A stretch of 56,206 nucleotides of DNA from Gemmatimonadota bacterium (GTDB lineage: Bacteria; Gemmatimonadota; Gemmatimonadetes; Longimicrobiales; Gaopeijiaceae), in contig JAJDNC010000059.1 of assembly GCA_022340865.1 (NCBI GenBank), positions 1 to 56,206 on the forward strand, given 5' to 3'. A program made the position numbers and the translations under genes. Position 1 is the stretch's first letter, and the number at the start of each line of letters is the position of its first letter. Shown piece after piece: positions 1 to 9,304 of the stretch. The notes beneath the pieces were generated by a model. The model saw nothing but the letters and a program-made list of their open reading frames with translations, had not been told where the DNA came from and did no database searches.

Positions 1-2
1 GG

Positions 3-65
3 CGCGATGAAGTGCACGAGCTGACCGGGGAGCACAGCCCGCACCTTCATGCGGGTGTGATCTGA
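3..65 (+). CDS. Possible 3' end of an upstream gene (partial)
   Basis: A reading frame is open from the window edge and ends at TGA 63-65, giving a 20-residue tail that ends in HLHAGVI. It is in the same orientation as the pilus genes and is followed by a strong hairpin at 75-107, which would suit the end of a preceding gene. Twenty residues are too few to identify a family, and a chance open frame cannot be excluded in such GC-rich DNA. A PilB/PilT/PilC gene is a reasonable expectation from pilus gene order but is not shown by these residues. Confidence 0.3.
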   Translation, partial: RDEVHELTGEHSPHLHAGVI

Positions 66-74
66 AACTGGCGC

Positions 75-107
75 GGGTGGTCCGGGGGTCCTTCCCCCGG
101 GCCGCCC
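75..107 (+). other. Large GC hairpin ahead of pilA
   Basis: Positions 75-88 pair with 94-107 to form a 14-bp stem with two G-T wobbles around a TCCTT loop; the inner seven pairs (82-88 with 94-100) are perfect. No T-run follows. It could end transcription of the gene upstream or be a structured 5' leader of the pilin mRNA. The sequence alone does not decide between these. Confidence 0.4.
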
Positions 108-162
108 CACCGGCCCCCCCAGGCTCGGTCCCCCCCTCACCACCACCGGAGAAGCCACGCCA

Positions 163-564
163 ATGAACGCGCACGACGACGGGTCGGCTTCAGGGTTCAC
201 GCTCATCGAGCTCCTGATCGTGGTGGTGATCATCGGCATCCTGGCTTCCATCGCCATCCCGAAGTACTCCTCCATCCGGGAACGCGCGTACTTCTCCGCG
301 ATGAAGTCGGACCTGAGGAACCTCGCGGACATGGAAGAAGTGTACTACGACGACAACTACACGTACTCCACGAGCCAGACGGACCTGGGATTCACCAACA
401 CCGAGGGCGTCGTCATCAGCATCGTGAGCGGGAACAACACGGGGTGGTCGGCCTCGGCGACCCACAAGGCGCTTCCCGGCGACGCCTGCGCCATCTACCA
501 CGGGGACGCCGCCCAGCTCACGCCGGCCACGACGATGAGCGTCATCCAGTGCACCCGCTACTGA
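163..564 (+). CDS. pilA: Type IV pilin (major pilin, PilA-like prepilin)
   Basis: This 133-residue prepilin has an 11-residue polar leader ending in Gly11, then Phe12 and the class III signal FTLIELLIVVVIIGILASIA. Glu16 is the conserved Glu5 of the mature pilin. The hydrophobic alpha1-N segment is followed by a short globular domain with Cys109 and Cys130, placed as for a C-terminal disulfide-bonded D-region. GGAG at 148-151 lies 11 nt before the ATG. Small size, first position in the locus and the adjacent two-component genes point to the major pilin rather than a minor one; a PulG-like pseudopilin is the alternative. Processing would need the prepilin peptidase encoded at 43545-44369. Confidence 0.88.
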   Translation: MNAHDDGSASGFTLIELLIVVVIIGILASIAIPKYSSIRERAYFSAMKSDLRNLADMEEVYYDDNYTYSTSQTDLGFTNTEGVVISIVSGNNTGWSASATHKALPGDACAIYHGDAAQLTPATTMSVIQCTRY

Positions 565-715
565 GGAAGCGCTGAGCCCATCCGGGTTGCCGCGCGCCCC
601 CCCCACCATCCACTTTCAGCACTTCGGGAAGCCCGTCTCGCCGTCGCGACGGGCTTCGGACACCGCGACCCGCGCTGCACGCGGGATCGCGGTCCACCTC
701 GTTCCGGAGCACCGC

Positions 716-1994
716 TTGGGTGCACCCACCCCGCTGCGGCGGGAGCTTCTCGTCGTCTTCGGTGTGCTCTTCGCCGGCGCCGTCCTGGTGGCGGGGCTGG
801 GGTTGGCGGTTTTGCTGCCGGTCCTGCAGTCGCCCGCGGAGAGCCTCTTGTTCGTGGTCGTTCTCGTGGCGGCGGACCTGGTGGTGCTGTTCGCGTTCGG
901 CGGCGCGTTCCTCCGGCGTACCCTGGTGCAGCCCATGGAACGCCTGGCAGGGGACGCGCGCCGCATCGCTGAAGGTGACTACCACCACAGGATCGGGGGG
1001 TCCGAGCGGCTGGAGCTCGACCAGCTGAGCCAGAGCGTGAACGCCATGGCGGATCGACTCATCGCAGACCAGACGCTCCTCGCGGAGAACATCGCGTCCC
1101 TGGACCGCACGAACCAGGAGCTCATCGAGGCGCGGGACCAGGTGGTGCACTCCGCGCATCTGGCGTCCGTGGGCACGCTGGCCGCGGGCATCGCCCACGA
1201 GGTCGGCAATCCCCTGGGGGCGGTCATCGCGTTCGTGGACGTGGCGAAGCGCAGGCTGGAGCGCGACGGGTGCGACACGGAGCTTCTGGACTCAATACGC
1301 GAGGAGGCCGGCCGCATCGACCGCATCGTGCGCGGGCTGCTGGACTACGCGCGGCCGGGGCAAGGGGAGGCCGCACCCGCGTCCCCCGCGGATGTGCTGG
1401 AGCGGGTCAGGGAGCTCCTCGAGAACCAGGGCAGGATGGACGATGTGAAGAGCTCGTGGACGGTCGAGGGCGACGTTCCCAAGGTCGTCATGGAGCCGCA
1501 TCGCCTGGAGCAGGTCCTGGTCAACCTGATCCTCAACGCCCTGGACGCGATGGAGAACCACCCGGATCCGCACATCGAGGTCCGCCTGTCCACGGAGTCG
1601 GGTGCCGTGTCCGGCCTCCCCACACGACGCGCCGAGGATCCGCCGGGCGTCAACTACATGCATCGCCGGCGTGTCTCGCGCGACGAGAGCGGCCTCGGGA
1701 TCGATCCCCTCTTCACGGCACGACAAGTCGTGGTCATCCGGGTGGCGGACAACGGCCCGGGGATCCCCGAGGTGGACCTGGAGAACGTGTTCGACCCATT
1801 CTTCACCACCAAGGAGTTGGGGAAGGGTACCGGGCTCGGACTGTCGATCTGCGCGCGCCTGGTCCAGGGGATGGGGGGGCGCATCGACGCGGAGAACCGC
1901 CCGGAAGCCGGGGCTTGCTTCGTCGTTCGTCTCCCCGGCGTGCCCGAACCCTCCCCGACGGGCCCGAGGAAGTCCACCCCTAACGAGCCGACTC

Positions 1995-2014
<20 letters not shown>
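716..2014 (+). CDS. pilS: Membrane sensor histidine kinase, PilS/NtrB type
   Basis: A 432-residue kinase with two closely spaced N-terminal membrane helices joined by a very short loop, a HAMP-like linker, a HisKA dimerisation domain with H-box His161 (context GIAHEVGNPLG), and an HATPase domain with N-box NLILNALDAM, G1 motif ADNGPGIP and G2 motif GKGTGLGLSI. About 40 variable residues lie between the N box and the G1 box. TTG 716 was chosen because GGAG sits 6 nt upstream at 706-709; a TTG at 587 would add 43 residues but has no ribosome-binding site. The last 20 nt overlap the regulator gene, so the two are probably translationally coupled. It most likely senses pilin in the membrane, as PilS does, but with two helices instead of the six of Pseudomonas PilS. 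Confidence 0.8.
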
Positions 2015-3353
<1,339 letters not shown>

Positions 3354-3425
3354 CGGCGGGAGGCCTGCACGCGGTCGTCCCTTCCCGACATTCGCTCGCC
3401 CCTTTCCCCGTGTCATCGTGGCCTC

Positions 3426-3854
3426 ATGAGACGAGGTCACACTCTCGTGGAGCTGTGCGCGACGCTCCTCATCCTGGCCGTGGGCGTTTCGTTCGTGGCG
3501 CCGAGGGCGCGGCATCTCCAGGACCGGATGGCGGTGGTGGCGGCCCGGGAGGCGGTGGCCGGCCTGGTGGCGCAGGCTCGTGCGGAGGCTCTTGCCCGGG
3601 GGAGCGCGGTGGTCGTCGTCGAGACGAGTCCGGGAAGCGCGAGCCTGGAGGCTGCGGGACTGCCGGTGCGCCGGATCCCCGTCCAGGCGGATCTCGGCGT
3701 CGAGGTCGCGCTGAGCCGCGGGCGCTCCGCCGCCGAGTTGCGCTACAACGCGCTGGGCCTCGGGCAGGTCGCCAGCGAGACCGTCTCGTTCCGCAGAGGT
3801 GGGGCCGAAGCCGCTCTCGTGGTGTCGGGATACGGCAGGGTGCGCCGCCGATGA
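3426..3854 (+). CDS. GspH/FimT-like minor pseudopilin, quartet 1
   Basis: A 142-residue prepilin-like protein. Its four-residue leader MRRG is followed by HTLVELCATLLILAVGVSFV, so mature residue 1 is His rather than the usual Phe or Met, while Glu at +5 is kept. The C-terminal part is beta-rich, with the alternating hydrophobic pattern of GspH/FimT minor pilins. No clear ribosome-binding site precedes the ATG. The last four bases overlap the next gene (ATGA). It heads the first of two pseudopilin quartets and corresponds to the gene at 6203-6649. The function is inferred: priming or tip complex of the pilus. Confidence 0.72.
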   Translation: MRRGHTLVELCATLLILAVGVSFVAPRARHLQDRMAVVAAREAVAGLVAQARAEALARGSAVVVVETSPGSASLEAAGLPVRRIPVQADLGVEVALSRGRSAAELRYNALGLGQVASETVSFRRGGAEAALVVSGYGRVRRR

Positions 3855-4180
3855 CACGCCGTGGCTTCACCCTCGTGGAGGTCCTGATGGCGATGGTGGT
3901 GCTGGAGGTGGGCTTCCTCGGCGTGGCGGGAACCCTCCTCCTCGCGGCCAGGACCATGCGCCGGGCGGAGTCCCTGGAGCGCGCCGTAACCGAAGCCGGG
4001 CGGCTCTACGACTCGGTGTCGAGCCTCGGGGTAGTCGACGCCGGGGAGGCCCCGGTGGCGGTCGGGCGGCTGCGGTGGAGCGCGGACGCCGACCGCACGC
4101 TCCTCGTCGAGGTCCTCACGCCGACGGACTCTGTGCTCTTCTCCCTCGAGGGGCGCACGGCGGCCCCGGCAGGGCGCTGA
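3851..4180 (+). CDS. PilV/GspI-like minor pseudopilin, quartet 1
   Basis: A 109-residue prepilin with leader MTRRG followed by FTLVEVLMAMVVLEVGFLGV; Glu5 is present. The SLERAVTEAGRLYDSVSS segment resembles the amphipathic part of the PilV/GspI N-terminal helix. The globular domain is short, about 60 residues, at the small end for the family. The start overlaps the previous stop (ATGA) and the stop overlaps the next start (TGATG), so this gene is locked into one translational unit. It is the counterpart of the gene at 6651-7091. Confidence 0.72.
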   Translation: MTRRGFTLVEVLMAMVVLEVGFLGVAGTLLLAARTMRRAESLERAVTEAGRLYDSVSSLGVVDAGEAPVAVGRLRWSADADRTLLVEVLTPTDSVLFSLEGRTAAPAGR

Positions 4181-4923
4181 TGCCGACGCAGCGGGCGGGG
4201 GCTCCGGCGCCGGACGCGTCGGAGCGACGGGGAGCCTCGGTGGTGGAGGCCCTCGTCTCTCTGCTCCTCGGCCTGTTCCTGACAAGCCTCGCGCTGACCG
4301 TGGTGGCACGGCAACGCGCCGCGGTGGCGGCGCTGGACCGGACCAGCGACGCCCTGGCCGCCGTCAGGGTTGCGCGTCAGCTGCTTGGCGAGGAGGGTCG
4401 CGACGGCGACGCGCGGCGCGACGGGTGGGCCCTCTCCGCCGACTCCCTGGGGCTGCGCGCCTTCCGGGGGGTCGGCTACGTGTGCGGCCCGGGCACGACC
4501 CCCCTCGATCTGGAGGTGGAGGTGGAGGGCGTGCGGCTCCCGGAGCCCGCCAAGGACTCGATTCTCATTCTGGGGTCGGGGGGGGAGTGGACGGTGGCGG
4601 CGCTGGACGGCGCCACCGCGGCGACCCCGTGCTTTGGCGACACCGGGCGCGTCGCCGAGACCTGGCATCTCTCCGGCATACCCCCGACGGGGGCCGTCTT
4701 CGCGCGTTACTTCGAGAGAGGCAGCTATCACGTCGTCGACGAGGCGCTGCGGTACCGAAGGGGCATGAGCGGACGACAGCCTCTCACTCCGGAGGTCGTG
4801 AGGACACCGAGCAGCGTCTTCGAGCGCTCGGGTGCATTCGTCACCCTCTTCCTGGAGGTCGAAGGGTCGGCGGCGCCGTGGCACATCTCCGTCGCCGCGG
4901 GGGGAGAAGCTCCGCGTGGTTGA
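4180..4923 (+). CDS. PilW/GspJ-like minor pseudopilin, quartet 1
   Basis: A 247-residue protein with a long charged leader of about 23 residues ending at a Gly, then ASVVEALVSLLLGLFLTSLA. Mature residue 1 is Ala instead of Phe, but Glu5 is kept. The rest is a beta-rich globular domain with two cysteines (YVCGPG and TPCFGD), a layout seen in PilW-like proteins. The ATG overlaps the previous stop by one base, and the 3' end overlaps the next GTG by 8 nt. It is less canonical than its counterpart at 7088-7897, so assignment relies partly on gene order. Confidence 0.65.
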   Translation: MPTQRAGAPAPDASERRGASVVEALVSLLLGLFLTSLALTVVARQRAAVAALDRTSDALAAVRVARQLLGEEGRDGDARRDGWALSADSLGLRAFRGVGYVCGPGTTPLDLEVEVEGVRLPEPAKDSILILGSGGEWTVAALDGATAATPCFGDTGRVAETWHLSGIPPTGAVFARYFERGSYHVVDEALRYRRGMSGRQPLTPEVVRTPSSVFERSGAFVTLFLEVEGSAAPWHISVAAGGEAPRG

Positions 4924-6004
4924 CGGCGACAGACGGGGGGTCGTGCTGGTAGTCTGCGTTCTCCTCTTTCTTGCGCTCGCCCTCCTGGCTCACGGAACCT
5001 TGCTGATGGCCCGGGCGGAGCTCGCCGTGTCCAGGGCCGGTGCGGATCTCCTGCGTGCCCGGGCCGCGGCGGACGCCGGTATCGTGGACGTGCTGGGCGG
5101 CGGCAGCCCGGTCCCTCCGGACACGCTCGGCCTCGGCCGAAAGTGGCCATTGGCGGCCGGCACGATCGGGGGCGCCCGCTACCGCGTGGACGTGCGTCGT
5201 CTCTCCCGCGAGATCTGGCTCGCGGAAGCCGCGGGAGCCGTGAGGCCGGATGCATGGTCCGTGCGGGAGGCCCGACTGACGTGGAGCATGGACCCCGCTG
5301 CCCGGACCGGCGCGATCCAGGGGGTGGTGGAGGTGGGACCCGATGTCTCCGTCGCCGGCCTGTCCGGCGTGCACGTGGCGGCAGCGCGCGCATCCTATGC
5401 GCTCCCGGACCCGCTGGCGTGTGCCGCGTGGAATCGGGTTCGGGATTCCCTGGGCGTTCCCCTGGTGCTTCCGCCCGTGGCGACGTTCGACACCGCCGGT
5501 GGAGGGGAGCCCTCACTGGGGATGCTGCGGGTGGGGGACCTCCTGGCCGCCGCCGATCGGTCGGTGTCTGGGTCCGGCACACCCGGGCCGGCCACGGGCG
5601 TCGACGGATGCCTGACGGCGGAGCCGTGGAACTGGGGAGATCCCGAGGACCCGCTGGGAGCCTGTCACGCGCTCACCGTCGTCATCGGATCTCCGGGCTC
5701 GCTGGGAGTGGACGGGGGGGTGGGGCAGGGCGTGCTGGTAACGGGAGGCGACCTGACCCTCACCGGAGGCGCCCGCTTTTACGGGGTCGTGCTGGTGGGT
5801 GGCAGGCTCACGATGGGGTCGGGATCCAGGCTCGTCGGTGTGGCCCGCGCCGTCGGCGGCGTGACCCTGGATCCGGACTCCGAGGTCGACGGATCGGGGT
5901 GCTGGGCCCACCAGGTTCTGGCCGCAGTCCGGCCCGTCCTGGGCCCGCTCCGCGTGCTCCCCGGGACCGGTCGCGTCGGCCCTCTGGGAGACGGCGACGG
6001 GTGA
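4916..6004 (+). CDS. PilX-like pilus assembly protein with repeat-rich C-terminus, quartet 1
   Basis: The GTG at 4916 gives 362 residues starting VVDGDRRGVVLVVCVLLF, a short basic leader and one N-terminal membrane helix, as in PilX-type proteins; the pilin Glu5 motif is not kept. The middle is divergent. The C-terminal third contains NWGDP, then glycine-rich strands GQGVLVTGGDLTLTGG and FYGVVLVGGRLTMGSG, which look like turns of a beta-solenoid. The same arrangement occurs in the gene at 7935-9110, and 15 bases around NWGDP are identical in both (5630-5644 and 8724-8738). The 5' end overlaps the PilW-like gene by 8 nt. It closes the first quartet. Confidence 0.65.
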   Translation: MVDGDRRGVVLVVCVLLFLALALLAHGTLLMARAELAVSRAGADLLRARAAADAGIVDVLGGGSPVPPDTLGLGRKWPLAAGTIGGARYRVDVRRLSREIWLAEAAGAVRPDAWSVREARLTWSMDPAARTGAIQGVVEVGPDVSVAGLSGVHVAAARASYALPDPLACAAWNRVRDSLGVPLVLPPVATFDTAGGGEPSLGMLRVGDLLAAADRSVSGSGTPGPATGVDGCLTAEPWNWGDPEDPLGACHALTVVIGSPGSLGVDGGVGQGVLVTGGDLTLTGGARFYGVVLVGGRLTMGSGSRLVGVARAVGGVTLDPDSEVDGSGCWAHQVLAAVRPVLGPLRVLPGTGRVGPLGDGDG

Positions 6005-6141
6005 CACCGGATCCTCGCCGGACGGCGAAGTCTCCCAGCGCTTTTCCGGGCTTCGATGGACTCCATTGCCGGTCGCCGGCAAAATGTGTGCTTCAGCGTC
6101 CTTTGCCTGCACCAGACGTGGCCTAGATATTGGACTTACGG

Positions 6142-6158
6142 CTGGCACGGAACTTGGT
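6142..6158 (+). promoter_or_regulatory. Sigma-54-like promoter ahead of pseudopilin quartet 2
   Basis: The sequence CTGGCACGGAACTTGGT matches the sigma-54 consensus YTGGCACG-N4-TTGCW: the -24 block is perfect, the spacing from GG (6144-6145) is right, but the -12 dinucleotide is GG (6156-6157) instead of GC. The predicted start of transcription is near 6169. It lies in the 198-bp gap before the second quartet, on the correct strand, with a sigma-54 activator gene 3 kb upstream. rpoN itself is not in the window, and the -12 mismatch lowers certainty. Confidence 0.5.
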
Positions 6159-6202
6159 CGCCCCATCCCGGAGTGCTGCGCATGCCCCCTGCCGAAAGGA
6201 CC

Positions 6203-6649
6203 ATGAACCGTCGTCTGGGCTTCACCCTCGTCGAGCTGGCCATCGCTTTGGTCATCGGCACGGTGCTCACCACCATCGCGCTGGCGAGCTGGCAAGGGGC
6301 GAGCTCCCGATTCGCCGTCCGTGGCGCCCGGAACACCTTCGTGACGCTGGTGGCCCGGACACGGGCTCAAGCCATCGAGAACGGCTCGATGGTCGCGCTG
6401 GGTGTGAGCACGTCCGGCGACAGCGTGTGGATCACGAACGGAGCCACCACGTACGAGGTCGTCCACTTCATGGACGACAACCACGTGGACCTGAGATCCT
6501 CCACGGGGGACTTCCGTCTGTGCATGAACTCCAGGGGCTATGGCGACACGAACTGCAACAGCTTCTCCAGCGCGGTGACGCTCCAGTTCTGGCGGGGCGC
6601 GGACTCGACGTCGGTGGAAGTCCTTCCCCTTGGTCAAACGGTGTATTGA
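6203..6649 (+). CDS. GspH/FimT-like minor pseudopilin, quartet 2
   Basis: A 148-residue prepilin with leader MNRRLG and the segment FTLVELAIALVIGTVLTTIA, including Glu5. The beta-rich C-terminal domain has two cysteines (FRLCMNS and DTNCNS). ATG 6203 is chosen because it gives a canonical six-residue leader and fits a transcript starting near 6169. An in-frame ATG at 6182 has GGAG 8 nt upstream and would give a 13-residue leader, so it is a real alternative. This is the first gene of the second quartet, counterpart of 3426-3854, and one base separates it from the next gene. Confidence 0.75.
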   Translation: MNRRLGFTLVELAIALVIGTVLTTIALASWQGASSRFAVRGARNTFVTLVARTRAQAIENGSMVALGVSTSGDSVWITNGATTYEVVHFMDDNHVDLRSSTGDFRLCMNSRGYGDTNCNSFSSAVTLQFWRGADSTSVEVLPLGQTVY

Positions 6650-6650
6650 G

Positions 6651-7091
6651 ATGACAGCCTCCGGCAGATCGGGGCGGACAGGATGCGGAACCCCCCGAGC
6701 CCCCCACGCCGACGAAGCCCGCGGCGGCTTCACCATGGTGGAGGTCATCGTCGCCATCGTGATCCTGACGGTGGGCGTGCTCGGGCTGGCGGGCACCACG
6801 GGCTACATCGTGCGCCAGGTGACGCTGGCGAACGTCATGACGCAGAGGTCCGTGGCCCAACAGACCGTCATCGAGAAGGTGCAGGCGATGCCCTTCGCCA
6901 GTCTCGCGTCGGGCACGGAGTCCGTCGGCCGCTACACCGTCACATGGACCTCGGCCACCGAGACCGTACAGTCCAAGCTGGTGACCATCGTCACCACGGG
7001 ACCCGGCCTCCAGAGCTCCACCGCCAACCCGTTCCCGATGATGGCCGACAACGTCGCGGACACGTTCGTCTACAGGGTGGTCAGCCGATGA
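6651..7091 (+). CDS. PilV-like minor pseudopilin, quartet 2
   Basis: A 146-residue prepilin. It has an unusually long 26-residue leader rich in Arg, Gly and Pro ending GG, then FTMVEVIVAIVILTVGVLGLAG with Glu5. The start ATG lies one base after the previous stop; no shorter-leader start codon with a ribosome-binding site is evident. The C-terminal domain is short and Thr/Ser-rich. The 3' end overlaps the PilW-like gene by ATGA. It corresponds to the gene at 3851-4180. Confidence 0.75.
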   Translation: MTASGRSGRTGCGTPRAPHADEARGGFTMVEVIVAIVILTVGVLGLAGTTGYIVRQVTLANVMTQRSVAQQTVIEKVQAMPFASLASGTESVGRYTVTWTSATETVQSKLVTIVTTGPGLQSSTANPFPMMADNVADTFVYRVVSR

Positions 7092-7897
7092 ACAGGAACC
7101 GGAGCGGGTTTACCCTCGTCGAGCTCATCATCGTGGTCGTCCTGGGGATGTTGGTCCTCGCCGCCGCCATGGAGGTGCTCCTCACCAACCAGCGCACCTA
7201 TACCGCGCAGACCGCGCAGATCCAGTCCCAGCAGTCCACCCGCGCGGCCCTGGACGTGCTCTTCAACGAGCTGCGCGAGATCAGCGCCAGGGGTGGCGAC
7301 CTGATCACGATGAATCAGTACTCCATCGAGGTGCGCAGCATGCGCAAGTTCGGCCTGGTCTGCGCCGTGAGCGGCGCCAGCCCCCCGGTCATAAGGGTTC
7401 TGAAGGTGGGCGACTGGTTCGTGAAGCCGGACTCGGTGTTCATCTTCGCCGACAACAATCCCAACCTCAGCAGCGACGACGCCTGGATCTCGGCCCAGGT
7501 GGCGGGCGAGGACACGACCTCCATCACCTGCGGCTCGAGGCCGGCCGAGGACCTGAGCTTCGCCGCGGGCGCGGCGAGCTTGTTCACGGCCAACACGGTC
7601 CGGAGCGGCGCGGAGATACGGAGCTTCGTCTACTACACGTACGGCCTCGTCACCCTCAACGGGGTGACGTATCTGGGCCGCACCGACATCAACGGCAATC
7701 AGGTGCCCCTTGTGGGCCCCCTGGAGCGCACGGACGGGGTCCAGTTCGCCTATCTGGACTCCATCGGCAACGCCACCACCACTGCCACCGAGGTACGGCA
7801 GATCCAGGTGACGGTGCGCACGTCGTCCGGAGCCGTCAACTCCCTCGGCCAGCCCGTCGGGGACTCCATCACCGGCCTGATCTACACAAGGAACTGA
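7088..7897 (+). CDS. PilW-like minor pseudopilin, quartet 2
   Basis: A 269-residue prepilin with leader MNRNRSG, then FTLVELIIVVVLGMLVLAAA and Glu5. The following helix TAQTAQIQSQQSTRAALDVLFNELREI is typical of PilW/GspJ. Two cysteines (GLVCAV and SITCGS) could form a disulfide. The C-terminal domain is beta-rich and ends with a strand resembling those of PilW proteins. The start overlaps the previous stop by four bases and 37 nt separate it from the PilX-like gene. It is a more canonical copy of the gene at 4180-4923. Confidence 0.8.
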   Translation: MNRNRSGFTLVELIIVVVLGMLVLAAAMEVLLTNQRTYTAQTAQIQSQQSTRAALDVLFNELREISARGGDLITMNQYSIEVRSMRKFGLVCAVSGASPPVIRVLKVGDWFVKPDSVFIFADNNPNLSSDDAWISAQVAGEDTTSITCGSRPAEDLSFAAGAASLFTANTVRSGAEIRSFVYYTYGLVTLNGVTYLGRTDINGNQVPLVGPLERTDGVQFAYLDSIGNATTTATEVRQIQVTVRTSSGAVNSLGQPVGDSITGLIYTRN

Positions 7898-7934
7898 GGA
7901 AGACGCCGGCCCCTCGAAGGTCCGGGAGCAGACT

Positions 7935-9110
7935 ATGAGAGACAAAGCTGATACGCGCGGATTCGCGCTGCCCACCGCCATCGGCGCCCTGGTCATCGTC
8001 GGCGTGCTCGTCACCGCCGGCTTCTACATGGCGCAGCAGGAGGTACGCATCGGCGTGGCGAGCCGCTACTCGGCCCTGGCGGTCAACCTCGCCCAGAGCG
8101 GGGTCAACGGCGTGCTCGTGAACAACACCAGCGCCCTGACGGCGCTTCCCTTGTGGGACACCACCACCATCGTGAGCACGCTTCCCCAGGGGATCGTGTC
8201 CGTGAAGGCCACCAAGGTGGCGCAGCGCCTCTACTTCCTCGACGCCACCGCCACGGTCACGGCCGGAGGGGCCCTGTGGTCCGGCGCCACCCGGCGGCTC
8301 GGGCTGTACACGCGCGTGAGCACCGCGAACGTGGATCCCCCGGGCGCCCTGGCCACCCAGGGACAGCTGAAGGTGGGCGGAAGCTCCATCGTGAGCGGCA
8401 ACGACACCATCCCGCCGGCGTGGTCCTCGGAGTGTGACGCCTCGAGCGTGACCAACAAGCCGGGGATCGTCATCGACGACACGACGCAGATCAAGGTCAC
8501 CGGGGGCACCCTCGACGTCTACGGGAATCCGGCGTACGCTCAGGACACCACCATCACGTCTGCGTCCCTGATGAGCTTCGGCGACCTGACCTGGGACGAC
8601 ATGGTGGCCCTGGCCGAGCAGTCTTACGCCACCGGGACCACGCTCACCGGCCTGGCCGCGGACTCGACATTCGTCTCCACCCCCTCGCCCGGGGGATACC
8701 GCTGCAACACGTCGAACACGAACAACTGGGGAGATCCCAACAACCCCGGCGACGTGTGCGGCAACTACTTCCCCATCATCTATGCGCAAGGGGATCTCTC
8801 TATCTCCGGGGGCTACGGCCAGGGCATCCTCCTCGTGGAGGGCAATCTGAGCGTCCAGGGTGGATTCCAGTTCTACGGACCGGTGTTCGTGAAGGGTGAG
8901 CTGTCCACATCGGGAACCGGGGGCCACTTCAACGGGGGCGTGGTGGCGGCCAACTTCGACCTGGGCACCAGCTCGGTCCTGGGGAACGCCGTGGTCACGT
9001 ACTCGAGCTGCTCCGTCCAGCGCGCCATCCTGAACAACTCGGCCCTCACCAAGGTGCGGCCCATGGCCATGCGGAGCTGGGTGGACCTCTCCGGCGTCCT
9101 CGGCGGTTGA
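7935..9110 (+). CDS. PilX-like pilus assembly protein with beta-solenoid-like C-terminus, quartet 2
   Basis: A 391-residue protein with a short leader MRDKADTRG and a hydrophobic N-terminal helix FALPTAIGALVIVGVLVTAG, without the pilin Glu5. The central part is Thr/Ser-rich. The C-terminal third begins at NNWGDPNNPGD and continues with repeated short strands, for example GQGILLVEGNLSVQGG, FYGPVFVKGELSTSG and GGVVAANFDLG, suggesting a right-handed beta-solenoid. It is clearly related to the protein at 4916-6004. PilX-type proteins prime pilus assembly or affect adhesion; the solenoid tail could be surface-exposed at the pilus tip, which is inference. Confidence 0.7.
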   Translation: MRDKADTRGFALPTAIGALVIVGVLVTAGFYMAQQEVRIGVASRYSALAVNLAQSGVNGVLVNNTSALTALPLWDTTTIVSTLPQGIVSVKATKVAQRLYFLDATATVTAGGALWSGATRRLGLYTRVSTANVDPPGALATQGQLKVGGSSIVSGNDTIPPAWSSECDASSVTNKPGIVIDDTTQIKVTGGTLDVYGNPAYAQDTTITSASLMSFGDLTWDDMVALAEQSYATGTTLTGLAADSTFVSTPSPGGYRCNTSNTNNWGDPNNPGDVCGNYFPIIYAQGDLSISGGYGQGILLVEGNLSVQGGFQFYGPVFVKGELSTSGTGGHFNGGVVAANFDLGTSSVLGNAVVTYSSCSVQRAILNNSALTKVRPMAMRSWVDLSGVLGG

Positions 9111-9227
9111 GCATCGAGACAAGCCCCGAGATGGCGGTCGAGATTCCTCTCACCCTCCTTCGGGAAGGGCAGGGATCGCGACAAATGTTTACCAATTCTT
9201 GCCGTTCCCTTATTCGCCAGATCATTC

Positions 9228-9254
9228 TTGACAAGGCTTGATTTCCTGTAGTAA
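9228..9254 (+). promoter_or_regulatory. Candidate promoter for pilMNOPQ
   Basis: The 194-bp gap between quartet 2 and pilM is AT-richer than its surroundings. It holds a perfect TTGACA (9228-9233) and, after 15 nt, TGTAGTAAC with TAGTAA at 9249-9254. The spacing is short and the -10 is weak, so this is a candidate only. The gap itself shows that pilM need not depend on read-through from the pseudopilins. Confidence 0.35.
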
Positions 9255-9304
9255 CCTGGACCAGTATTTCCGGGAAAATTCATTCCCCGCTCCCGAGCAC
9301 GCGC

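Noticed and set aside
69..84. Sigma-54 promoter before pilA
   Set aside because: TGGCGCG matches the -24 block, but the -12 position reads CC instead of GC and the site lies within the stem of a large hairpin.
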